Source of the DNA: Phytoseiulus persimilis
Taxonomy: Eukaryota; Arthropoda; Arachnida; Mesostigmata; Phytoseiidae
DNA length: 64,000 nucleotides
Assembly: GCA_037576195.1 (NCBI GenBank)
Contig: CM075104.1
Coordinates: forward strand, 11,982,211 to 12,046,210
Direction of reading: 5' to 3'
Shown here: positions 35,259-46,600 of the stretch, piece after piece
Layout: each line of letters starts with the position of its first letter
Position numbering within the stretch: the stretch's first letter is position 1
Program-made: the position numbers and the translations under genes
The notes under the pieces: generated by a model
What the model was told of the DNA's origin: nothing
What the model saw: the letters and a program-made list of their open reading frames with translations, nothing else
Database searches by the model: none

Positions 35259-36076
35259 TGTCTTTATGGTTCTCGTTCCTCAGGATCGAGAATCCTGTTC
35301 TAGGCAAATCTGAACCTGTCGAAGATGTGAGTTGAGATTCAATTCGGATGTCCCGTAGCTCCAGTGGGAGCGCTACGAAAATTGAAGTTATTCGAAGCCC
35401 CCGTCACGTAGAACGGTGTTTTGGATACCTCCCCCACGATCGCGGCAAGGTTTCCCCGCGTTTCAGTTCGAATTCACAATGTGGACAACTCAACGTCTAC
35501 TAGAAAACACATTCGTTCTGTTCCTACCTCGGTATAGCAGTGCGATACTGCTCACTGCCCTCAGGGTATTCAAAGAATAACATTTCTCGGATAGCTGGAG
35601 GCTATGTGAACGCCGTTGGGCTGAGAAAAGTCCACTATAAACGTCTTCGTTTCGAAATTTACCATGAAGAGACGACCAGATATCGGTGGAGGAAGCCGCC
35701 GACACGAAAGTGGGCAGTTCGCACGAAGTGTTGCTCACTGCATCATGACTTCCGGGTGCCGCCGTTGCAACGAAACGAGCAAGGACTATACGAAGCGACT
35801 AGGATCGCGGGACGGATACCGCTGTCCATAATGGGGGACCAGTCTTCGAATTCACGAAGGTAGCAATCTGAACCTGACTCCGAAATCCCGAGGAACCCTC
35901 TGAGTTTCCGGGTGCAGCAGGAGCGCCGCTACGGCAGGTATGCTGGTGTTGTCGGTACTGCTTTTCGAACAGCAGCACAGAGCCTCTGCGTAGATGACGA
36001 GAGTGCCTAGGATGTGAGCGCGAACTTGAACCAAGAACAAGTGCAAAGTTTGAGAGAGCAAACGCAAGTTCGGAGA
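35259..36076. promoter_or_regulatory. Divergent intergenic region, THAP gene / LMBRD1
   Basis: 818 bp separate the two divergent start codons. The open frames here (35,490-35,863) occur on both strands and match nothing, so I read it as leader plus a possible bidirectional promoter. No core promoter motif can be singled out with confidence. Confidence 0.45.
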
Positions 36077-39000
36077 ATGGCGCATCACTGGACGTTGATC
36101 ATCTTCTTCAGTGGTTACATTCCGCTGACATTGACCATACTGGTGAGTCACGATGTAGAAAGATTATGAAAACGTCTTGTTATTGTAATCATATGGTTTC
36201 TGTCAGCTGAAACCGTTATACACTTCGCCCGCACGAGACTTATCCCTACGTGTCACTGATCTGCAACCCCAGAATCGTGGGTTGGGCTCCATCTCTCGTG
36301 GATGGAGGCCCGAAGATTCGAGAAGGAGAGAGCCTTGACATGGATTTCTGGGGGTGCGCCTAGACTCTAGACGCTCCGTCTCAGGTTCTGGTCTGGGTCG
36401 TGTTTCCCGGCGTTCACAAGTTCATCCTGGACTTCCCGCACCCGTTATCAGCATGAACGGAATCCCCATCGCCCCAGCGTCTCATTTGACACATTGTCGT
36501 CAGCTGCGGGCACTCTCAGCTGGGGGCGCTTGTCAGTTGCGATCTAGCCTCCCTAATCTTTTCCCTCGGTCCAGTTCACAGGATCGTTTGCTTGGTTTTA
36601 CACCAAACGTTATGCGTCCACGACCCAGAATAGTTGGCTGTCTTTCATGACCGTGGTCAGTGGACTCTCGTTCTCGCTGCTGACAACCCTTCTGATTCCG
36701 ATCGATGTGTTCTTCGCCTCCTACGCGAAGCTCCCGAATGGAACCTTCGCCGAATGGGCGAAGAATGACACGCTACTACAAGATGTCAAAGACACGCTGG
36801 AGGATACCTACTTTGGTGAGCTGGGTCATACATTGGTGGCTGATCAATCTGCTAGCAACACCTTAACAAGAGGCGAAATTCCCAAAATGCTTCACTCTCG
36901 AATGTGGTGAGTCTCAAATCTAACCGAACATTATTATTCCAGTTTTCTACTCGATAGTGCTGATCTACTTGTTCTTGATTCTACCCTTCGTGTACTTCTA
37001 TTCGGAGTATCAAACGGATCCGATTCTGGAGTCATCATTCTCATACAGTTTCAAGCGCGCGGTTTTGTACACTTCGGTATTCCCGCTCGCATTAGGCGTC
37101 ATGCTCACAATGGGTTGGTGAACTTTCCACATGCGTAGCTCATCAAAGAATCCGCTGAGAATTTTGCGATCGACTGGTCATGAATTCAAGAAGTGAGAAG
37201 CATCTGAAGGCTCAAAGCGAATGTTCCTCCTAAATCCACCGTTTGGTCTTCTAGGGGCCATCATTCCCATGAGACAGAACCCTAAGAACATGACTGACTG
37301 GGATTGGATCCGTCATGAGCTCGTCGACAATAAAGGTCAAGACGCTTTCGGATTCGCGTTCTCGATTCTGTCGGCGCTGGGAGTTTGTACAATCATCTTG
37401 TATCTCGTAAGTGGAGACGCCCGCTTTGCTCATGAGACCAGACGTTAAATGTCATAAATGGAAAGCCTCTTTCACCAACGAACGATCTGCAATACCTGCA
37501 GAATTTTTGACATTCGCAATCTGATTTCGGCCGACTTCATCGATGGCGGCCGATGGGGATTCGGTTCTTGGACGATAACGGAGCTTACCACCGTTTCGAC
37601 GGCTTCGATGCGGGCAAATCTCGATTTTTGAGAGTTGCTCGAAACGCTCTCTATATCAGCTGTGTAGGCTCATGTCGTCTCGCTTCTTCCAGGGTCTCGG
37701 GATGATGGCTTTCCCACTGTCCCTCATAAGGGGGTTGGCATCGGCCGCCAAAGAACGCGCTACCCTCCATGAACGACAAGAGAGCCTCAAAGCTCGCATA
37801 TCAGCCCTGAAAGGTCGAATCCAAATGGGGAACGCTTCGCAAGAAGACTACCAAATTCTGGCAGAGCTCACTGAAGAAGAAGCTCAGATCATGCGGCATG
37901 CGAGGTTCGTGTTGTCGAAACCTTATATATTCTTCGTCTGCATCTCCCGGCTCCAGGAACGTTTTGTATCTATTTTGCTCTATCCTTTTTGCTCGCGCGA
38001 AACGGAGGAATTGACAATTTTCCTCCCTCAGGTACGTCGCAGAGTTCCAAGCAAGCTGGACGTATCGACTTCGCAGGATGATCCGACCCACGGAAATTAG
38101 TCTCGGTCTGATTGGTCTGACACTGTCGGTCTTGGTCGTTGTGTCATTGCTGCTGTCCAACGTTGATAAGGTCACCAATTCTGACGCAAACTCCGGATAT
38201 GTTCTCAAACAGTCCACACTCCCCAACCCACTCGATTACATCCTATTGGAATGCCAGAAGGTGAATGAATCTTTGATTCCTACTTATTCAGTCAAACTAA
38301 AACATCTAGCCGAAGGGCTCCTTGAACCCACCTCCTCCTGAGCCTTCGATTGCGAATTCCCGCCTCATGGGAGCTCGTCATGTGAGCGAGGCGCAAAAAA
38401 GCTTCCTGCTTTCCTGGACAGAGAACGAACCCGTTTCGATTCATGAAAACGAGATCTGCCAAGAGAGCGTGCTCCCTCCTCAATACAACAGCGGGTTGCC
38501 CCTGTGCCGAGAGGTCACTGGCGGGACCGCAAAAGTCCGAGCCCAGAACGAGCAGTAGATAGTGATCTGACCGATGAGAGTGCCTTTCCGCTTTTTCGTT
38601 GTGATTCTAGATGTGACATCCGAATGAGCTGGGATCGCACACTGATCGCGTTGCACTCTCCGGATCGCGACTCCGTTGTGGGGTTTCCCGATTCCTCCCG
38701 TGCATGAAGGGAAAACTACGGAAAGCGCGAATCTCACTACTTTCAATCGTTCAAAAGTTATGCGTGAACCGCCCTTTTCCTCATCAGTCCTGTTTGAGTG
38801 GAACGTCCGATTGAGCTAGGATTTTCACCGTGCTTGGGCTCCGTTCTCCGAGCCACGATTCTCGAATCCCCTCTCCCATATTTGATAATGCGAACGCAAT
38901 CCTCTGCGCTCATTCGTTATCCTCCAACGTGATGCTTTTTGAATCAGAAAATCGACGGAAAGTGGGTTGCGACTCATTCATAGTTTCCGGTATTTCCGTC

Positions 39001-40579
39001 ACCGAGGATAGAATAAGGGGACTGATGGGGGGAGGGGGGGGGGGCATCCAATCGCGCTGCGAACATCAGCTCAATCGAGGGTTCCGTTCAGAAGTTGCGT
39101 GCTCAATCCATGATGTCAACGCGGCCGAGACATTCGAGGAGGGGGACGGAAATGAGAACGTCTTGAAGCTGCCGTCTTTTCTGGAAGAATGTTTCAGAAA
39201 TCGGATTCCCGTGGCAGAAACCCACACCGTTCTCAGGGTTTCGGCGCAGAGCTGCGACTCGACGATACCGCGATTCGAATGTTTCTGACAGTCGGCCGAC
39301 AGCGAAACAGGCCCACATGCCCTGACCAATGGTGCAATCGCCCCGTTCCCCCGGTGTTTTGTGATTCATTGAAAGCGAACTGAAGCCACTCCGAGCTCAC
39401 TCCATCAGTTGACAACCTCCTCGCTACGAAATATGCCCCTGTCATGGACCTCCTCACGACAGTCAACAATCGCTTATTTTTGGAAACTCTGAGGCCCTTG
39501 CCATGGTGGTTGAAACATACTAGAAATACCTTATACCGGGGATAAGATATCACACTGCACGTTTTCGTGAATATTTGTGTTTCTGTTTAGTGCGCACTAT
39601 GTGCATATTTCCATGATTTCCATGATTCCATGATCGTGCACATCTTGTGCAGCGTACGGACGGCTCTTGAAAAACCCACGGGTCGCCTCAACTAGAGTTG
39701 ATTTCCAGGTTGTACCTTTGGATTTCATTTTCTTCGGTACGTTGATCTCGTACCTCGTGGTCTGCTGCATCTTCTCAATCCAGCGATTCGGTATCTGGTG
39801 CTGCTGCTTCAAGGTGATTCTCTCATTTTCCATCCCGTGCGCGGGCGAGATCGCAATCCAAAGCTTGAAGTCGACGGCCCGTCAGAAGCGCGGGCTCCGG
39901 GACTAAATATTCCGCATTGATCGCAGGCATATTCCATCAGACGAGGGAAGACACTCCCCCAGGCCTTGATCATGATGTGCGGCATCCTCATTCTCTGCAT
40001 ATTTGGTCTGAACATCTTAATTTACGCCGTGAGCCCTGAATACACAACTTTCGGGAGTCAGCACTACATCCAGAACGGTGGGTGGCAGTTAACTCGTGGA
40101 AATACTCTAGTTGAAATTCGTTCGTAACCCATTATTCGCATGAAAACTCATCGAGGAGTCATGTATGTCGTCAAGTTTCCTCAACTGGTCCAAAGCACCG
40201 CGTGAATTGGAAAGAAAGAAAACACAACCGTTTTCTGTTTTCTGCAGACACGATCCGGTCATGCGATTTCGATGCTCCGTCGCGAGAGTGTATTCAGACC
40301 AGGGCCACTTCATTGCTGAACCGTTTCAACTACAGGATGGCCGCGTTTGGCTTCGGCTACTATTGGCTGTCCTGGCTGTTCATTCTGGTGAGAGCCGATG
40401 CTTTCTGGCGACCTTGATCAAGTCTTGTGAAGTTTGGAATGGAATGAGCGGCCACCAATGATCAGCTTTCACATTTCCGCTTTCAGGTTTCGGTTGGAGG
40501 CTACTTTGTCTTCCAGTTTAAGAGCCGAACATCGGTTGCCAATCAACGCGACCAGGAAGAAGAAGATCTTATGGAGTGA
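36077..40579 (+). CDS. LMBRD1: Lysosomal cobalamin transport escort protein LMBD1
   Basis: Polytopic lysosomal membrane protein that works with ABCD4 to move vitamin B12 to the cytosol. Ten exons: 36,077-36,142, 36,575-36,815, 36,943-37,113, 37,255-37,406, 37,693-37,904, 38,032-38,260, 39,709-39,813, 39,927-40,077, 40,248-40,387 and 40,487-40,579. Phases agree throughout and give 519 residues (human 540). Matches to the human protein include FYTKRY, LLIPIDVFFASYAK with NGTF and EWAKN, ILPFVYFYSE, a central charged helix (about residues 230-310), LLLSNVDK with NPLDYIL, QRFGIWCC, SIRRGKTLPQALI and SPEYTTFGSQHYI. The start gives a hydrophobic first helix. Intron 6 (38,261-39,708) is about ten times longer than the others. 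The donor after exon 3 (GTTGGT) and after exon 5 (GTTCGT) are non-consensus beyond GT but are required by frame and family alignment. Confidence 0.93.
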
Positions 40580-42564
40580 AGAGAAATCACATCGCAGCTC
40601 CCCCATCGTACACGTCTTCGACTCTATTCACCCCCCTCCCTTAAATTGAACTTTATCGGCGGTGGATATTCGAGAGAGTTTCATCCAAGGAAGCTGGAGG
40701 CGCCGATTCCTGTCATGCACTCTGGATACAGAGGGGATCTTCGACTGTTCGTTGGAACGGCCAAGACGTTTGTTAGTCTTTTTGAGATGTTCTGAAACAT
40801 CCAAGTGTTCTTCACTGTGATTCAGGAACTTGTGGCTGTTCACAGGAAATAAGTTCCCAGGGAAACTTGTACAAGCATAAAATGGGGTTTGCCTATTTTC
40901 CGTCTATGAGAGTGATATTCAGGGTTCGGAGTCCCAGGTTCGCTTCCCGTCGTAGTAACTGAGGCCATGGAGTCGGGGAGATTCCGAAACTGAACTGTAA
41001 CATTAGACATCGAGCATCAACGCGTTGCCTCTAGTTTCCAGGGTCGAGGATATTTGAGCGGCGGAAGAATTCAAAGCAGGTATTCCAGATATTTACTCTC
41101 CCAACGACTTCGATTAAGGCCGGCAACCATGTGGAATTGCTTCTTAGTTTATTGAACTCAATGTCAGAAGAAGAATATTCCTACCGAAACAATAAAGCAG
41201 TCACGATGCGATGAGTTCAGACTTTTATGACCGTGGTCCATGGATAATTATCTGGAAATGGTCCTTGAGGAGATTCTGTGTCGGGTTAAGGAAGAATGTG
41301 TCGAGGACGATGTTTCAGTGATTCCAGACTGATTCATCGGTTCCACAACTCGTCCATTCCACTGCGGCTCCTTACGCGTTCAAGGCGCCGAAATATGCAT
41401 TTGGTCGGTCAACGACGCCGAACAGGAACGTTTCCATGAAAGCAACGGGAAACATTTATAAGATTCATTCAGAAACTGTCCAACACAGAAACGACAGTTA
41501 TTCCTTGAACTGAATTGAAGCATTCGTCCCCAACCACGTCTTGATAATGACGTGATAATTTTCTGTGCCAACGGCGTGAATGCTTTGCATCTGGCGTCAC
41601 GTCTCGTGGATTAGGTAACCGAGCAGTATATTCCGCTCTGATCTTGACGTTCAAGCTCCAGCGGCACTCGTTCGGCATTGATCCAACCCACAGAAAAACG
41701 GAGATCCTTCTCCGAAGTCGAACAACGGTATCGTCTACGAGATGTGTCTGCAGAGAAGACGGAACTTCCTCCGTGTGTTTGGATCCGCCTGGATGTGTCT
41801 CACTCAGGACGATCATTCGATCTCTTGCCTCGTTCAGTTGCTCCTCGAAAACCGAGCTTTTCGGTTTTCGAGTCGGCTCCGCATCGCGGTCGGTACCGAG
41901 AAACCCCACCAGGGGGATGAGTTATTCATGGTATTGCTCACCTCACGTGAATTGATGTACCTCCGTTCTCTTATTGACGCGCCTTCAAGGGTCGAAAACG
42001 CATCTCCTGCTCGATCTCATCTACGAGCCGTGGTCTGGTGATCTCGATCCGCGCAGCTCTAACTTCAGGGGTGCCAGGGGTTCTTCGCAACGTCCCGGAA
42101 CCGCCAGGCTTCGGATATATTCTGAAAATCGGGATGAGTTCTCCATCATCTGCTGGTTCAGATGGGGTGGTTTATCCGTAACCATCACGGCAGCGTCCTT
42201 GGTTGACAGAGCTTGCGCAAGAGGCCAACGGCACTCTCACTTTCTCCCGCGTGTGCGAGGGCTCATTCTGACAGTCGGTTGGTCTAGCTGTCTGTGCCCG
42301 CCCGCACGCTCGCCAGCCTGCCCGTCTGTCTGTACGGCCGGCCGCCACTTCGCCAATGTTACACAATATCTCCCCTTCAGATGATCGGCCGTGGCTCACG
42401 CGGCGGACCTCCACCATTCCAGAAATCCAGCCAGTGAGCCTTGGCGTTACGGCCCGCCGTTGCTGAATGCTGTGTTTCAACACCCGGCAGCCTCCGTTCG
42501 TGAACTCGTCGTCTCAGTGAACTCGCGAGGATCTGTCACCGGTGACTGTCTGTCTGTGATCAAC
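40580..42564. other. Intergenic, LMBRD1 3' region and AdipoR 5' region
   Basis: An AATAAA at 41,191-41,196 could end LMBRD1 (612 bp after the stop). The 146-codon minus-strand frame at 41,469-41,909 has no motif and is opposed by plus-strand frames. A CTCCCCTTCAG acceptor-like sequence ends at 42,380, so AdipoR may have a spliced 5' UTR. Confidence 0.45.
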
Positions 42565-43680
42565 ATGGAGGAGCTCTCTTGTGCCGACTGGATCATCCTC
42601 GATACGAAAATCACCTCGAGCGGATTCTCCGTGCCTGTGATACCCGACATCCTCAAGCAAGCTATCGACGAAGACCTCGTTGCTCGGTGTCGGAAGAAGC
42701 TCGCCGCCGAGCTGCAGGACAAATTCATCGAGTCCCATGCTCAAATTAGTGCCACATCGAAGAAAAGTGAAGTAATATGCGATGTGCCCGACTCGCTGAT
42801 CGAGCCCAACAAAGAAGGCTCTTGGAAGGCTTGCCACTATTCGGCCCTACCTCACTGGCTGCAGGACAATGACTTCTTGCTCAATGGCCACCGGCCTCCG
42901 CTGAGATCGTTCAAGCTGTGCTTCGATTCGCTTTTCCGGATACACACCGAGACCGCTAACATTTGGTCCCATCTCATCGGGGCCTTCATGTTCGCGTGCA
43001 CGGCTTTCACGTTCCTGGCCTCCCAGCCGCTGGAAGTGGCCGAGTACATCGCGTTCGCCGCGTTCTTCTTAGGAGTTTTCACCTGCTTTTTCATCTCAAC
43101 CCTCTACCACACCATGCATTGTCATTCGATGAAGGTCAGCCAAGTGTTCAGTAGGCTAGACTATTGCGGAATCGTGAGTATCATAGCGGGCTGCTTCACC
43201 CCTTGGATACATTACTTGTTCTGGTGTTCGCCTGTGAGCAGAATCATCTACATGGCGGTCGCCTACAGCCTGTGCATTCTGACGGTCAACCTGACGATGT
43301 GGGAGAAGTTCGGACATTCCTCTTTCCGTTTGCTGAGGGCTACGGTGTTCTGCGGCTTGGGCCTGAGTTGTTCCATCCTTCCTGGGACTCATTTTGTCCT
43401 CATTCATGGTCTGTACGCTGCATTCGTGGATCTTGCTTTCGATTGGTTGTTTACGATGTTTGCTGTGGCTTTGTTCGGAGTGGCTCTTTACGCCATGCGA
43501 GTTCCAGAGCGTTTCATGCCGGGAAAATTCGATGTTTGGTTTCACTCTCATCAATTCTTCCATGTGGCTGTCATCATCGGAGCCTACGTTCATCTGCACT
43601 GCCTCTGTCAGATGGCGAGTTTCCGACACGGTGAAGGTGCACTCTGTCCCGGCGACATCGATCAATTTTCGTTGTTTTGA
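42565..43680 (+). CDS. AdipoR: Adiponectin-receptor-like protein (PAQR family)
   Basis: Seven-helix membrane protein; family members hydrolyse ceramide using a zinc site and influence lipid and glucose metabolism. The ATG at 42,565 gives 371 residues (human AdipoR1 375), and the whole coding region is one open frame. The N-terminal 110 residues are cytosolic and acidic. Then come the family hallmarks: WLQDNDFLLNGHRPP, IHTETANIWSHL, YHTMHCHS, SRLDYCG, PERFMPGKFDVWFHSHQFFH. The zinc ligands His (LYHTM), Asp (LDYCG) and two His (HSHQFFH) are all present, so the enzyme site looks intact. The frame is open for 58 codons upstream to a GTG, but only the ATG fits the family length. No clear poly(A) signal follows within 500 bp; the first AATAAA is at 44,554. 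Confidence 0.95.
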   Translation: MEELSCADWIILDTKITSSGFSVPVIPDILKQAIDEDLVARCRKKLAAELQDKFIESHAQISATSKKSEVICDVPDSLIEPNKEGSWKACHYSALPHWLQDNDFLLNGHRPPLRSFKLCFDSLFRIHTETANIWSHLIGAFMFACTAFTFLASQPLEVAEYIAFAAFFLGVFTCFFISTLYHTMHCHSMKVSQVFSRLDYCGIVSIIAGCFTPWIHYLFWCSPVSRIIYMAVAYSLCILTVNLTMWEKFGHSSFRLLRATVFCGLGLSCSILPGTHFVLIHGLYAAFVDLAFDWLFTMFAVALFGVALYAMRVPERFMPGKFDVWFHSHQFFHVAVIIGAYVHLHCLCQMASFRHGEGALCPGDIDQFSLF

Positions 43681-46600
43681 GACGCTCCTCCTTTTTCCCG
43701 TTCAACGAGAGAAAAAATCAGATTTTGACACAATTGAAAAATTGCCTAATCATTCTCAGACAGAGAGACAGTCGGGTGACTGAGCCGAATTTCGTAGGAG
43801 CCACAGTTTCCTGGGGGTTTGTTCCCGAAACCGAGGAATGATCTGACTTACTTCGGACAAGATCTGATCGCAGGTTAGGCGATCAAAGTCAATAGAGCTT
43901 TTCCAAGTTTTCCGTCTCGTGGCCTCGAACCTAATGCCCGCGAGAACGCTCCGCATTGATTGATGACAGTCGTAATCAACGATGGATTCGAGTCGCAGCG
44001 CCTCGCCAAGTGGACTTTGTGATTTTAGTTTTACCTCCGCCTTCCTTCACTTCGACATCGAACGACGTTGAAGTACGATGGGGCGAACGAGAAGCTTAGA
44101 ACGTAGCGTTTTTTTTTGAAGTATTGGGAAGTAGTTGATGTAGTAAGCAAAGAGAAAAACAGATAACTCCGGAGCTCGAAGCACTTTCGGAACGTTTCGT
44201 GGGTCTCGTCAAGGTCACACACACAGCGTTCCCGTTACAACGAAATGCAAGTTTCAACAGCGGCCGTCACCGTGATTTTATTTTGCGATCTTCTGTACAG
44301 AAGGTCGGCTAAAGAGGGAAAACCGTACACGGGGCTCATTCCATGATAACAATTGATTATCAGGGTAGAATAGAAGCCTTGTGTGTTCGTCACAAGCCTC
44401 CCGAACCGACGGAATCAGCACCGGGGCAGAATATTGAAGACAGCATGATGGAGACACCTGTAAATAAGAGTCGTCGACCCAGAGTGCCTGGGAAAAACGA
44501 GATGGTACAGTGACGTCACAGCCAGCTGACGTAGAAAAAGCTCAACACAGCAAAATAAACCTCGTTTGTTAAAGTCACTTCGTGGTTGTTCTCTTTCTTC
44601 TCTTCTGGACTTCCTCCAGAAAATTTCCCACTCTCGCTCCGGGAGTATTCGATCACTTGAAGCTGCTACGCGTCGCTGGTGGGAACAATGGTGCCATCCC
44701 CGTGAAATCATCAGGTTTTCTCCCCTTGAGGACAACGCCAAGAAGGACTGACAAAACATTCTGACCGAGTAGAGGAATAACTTCTGATGTGCCCCACCCG
44801 GAAGGGTGGCAAGCAGCTCCTCTCGATCCAATCATCCGATGTGCTCGCTCCGGGCCGTGCCGATTGCAGTTTTTCTGTCCGGAACATTTTACGGAAGGCT
44901 GGAGAAAAGTGTAACTGGTTCGAACGCGCGAAAGGCGCTCTATTCTGGGTGTCCTTGAGGCTCTAATGCCCGAGAGGAGAAGAGAAACAGAGCCGATCCA
45001 GGACAGGATGTTTCCAGATCCGTCGTGAATACGAGGAACCGATCACTGAGCCGGCTCCGGTTGACGCTCCGCTGACTCGGCTGGTCTGGAGAACCGGAAT
45101 CAAGAGAAAACTCTTCCAAACAGGTAGCTTTTGGCGCGCGCATCGTCTGAAAATTCTGAAAGTTTCGCGTCGCATTGACAAAACAGAAGTGTACCACCTG
45201 TGTTCGACAATGTGCCGCATATTATTACGGAGCGCTCGAAGCCAGATTCTGGAGCAGTCGAGTGTGCCTACGTCAGGGAAGAAGCCGATCTGAACGTTCT
45301 TGAAAGCGGGTACGAAGCGGGAATAGAAGAGCGTCCGGCCTGGTGGAAGCATTCCGAAAGAGCTCGAACGGGTCGGAAGCGTTGAATTCGAGCCGATATA
45401 TTGTAGAGCCTCGTGACCGGTCCCGCGCGATCGTCCGGCAGAGCATTGCTTCAATTGCGCTACAAGGTTCTAAGGCCATCGACCTTGCTGCGGGAATCGA
45501 CTGGTCTCAAATTCGATACAAAGTCCATCGTCCGCGATCAACCCGTGCGCACTCATCAGCGCGTTTCCCCTTGTCTGCAGTTCCGGTTCCAATGATATTC
45601 GTCCCTCTACAACCCGCTCAAGAACTGCGGGCGCGTCCTGAGGCATCCTCAGTGACATTCTCTGCAGCGGCTGGAAAGTCGAGAGGAGTTTGATTGAGGC
45701 CCATAAAGTGCTGGTGTTTCGAAAGCGGAGGACTGCTCCACAACAGCTGCGTGACCGACTCAACTTCCGTCGGGCTCGGAAGCTTGGAAAGTTTCGCTCG
45801 TCTCAATTGCTCGTTCAGACTCTCCGAGATCGGAATACGTTTGGAAGTTGGGGTTATTGTGAACAGATGGTAAATGTCAACAAGGGCAACTGTGAATGGA
45901 ACATTCTGTCCGATCGCCACTCCGCTAGCCAAGTCGCTTCTTTCCACTCTCGTTGATATAAATCCTCTATTTACAACTAGCCGCGGTGCTATACCAAGGA
46001 GATTTATGATCCGCACGATCCCGATTGTCCAAGTTGACCAGCTATCTTGCTCAGAATTGAGAAAGTGCTGGAATGATCCCCAGATGGGGACGCACCTCGA
46101 GCTACAGGACTGAAACTATAATTTCAGCGATATCCTCGCTGAAACTTGAGCTGCCTTCCCAAGAGCGCGTGTCTGGATTGAGCCGGTTGCTTACATTAAA
46201 TTTTAAACGTCACGCTCACTTTGAGCTTCGGTCTTCCTCATAGTAGCCGATCTGAGAGGATTGAAGCCTGGATGACGCCACCGTCTCACGGAGTGAGACG
46301 AAGATAAACGGGAAGTCTGTTCTGAGATTTACGATCGTAAGGCTGTGATTTCGGGTTTTTCCTGATCGACGAGCAACCTTACGAGATCCGGCCGGATTTC
46401 TCACCGGACTCCGTTTGTCCATGTGAAGCCCAGACCAGTATTTCCCCGCGTCTCGCATCGGGAAAATACTCTCAGGTCTACTCCTCATTAAGTCTGGATT
46501 GAGATTCTTGACACAAGCTCTTCCGATATTACCCGTTTTTCGTCGCACGGATCCGATCGAGCTCCACGGGATGACGCTACTGTGCAGCATTCATTTCTGC

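Noticed and set aside
40915-40970. tRNA-like TTCG-containing segment (GGTTCGCTTCCC)
   Set aside because: A T-loop-like word is present but no matching acceptor, D or anticodon stems could be paired around it.
41469-41909. 146-codon minus-strand frame between LMBRD1 and AdipoR
   Set aside because: No motif, no splice partners, and three plus-strand frames over the same bases are equally open.
42391-42564. 58-codon N-terminal extension of AdipoR
   Set aside because: The upstream frame opens with GTG, not ATG; starting at the ATG at 42,565 gives the family's normal length.
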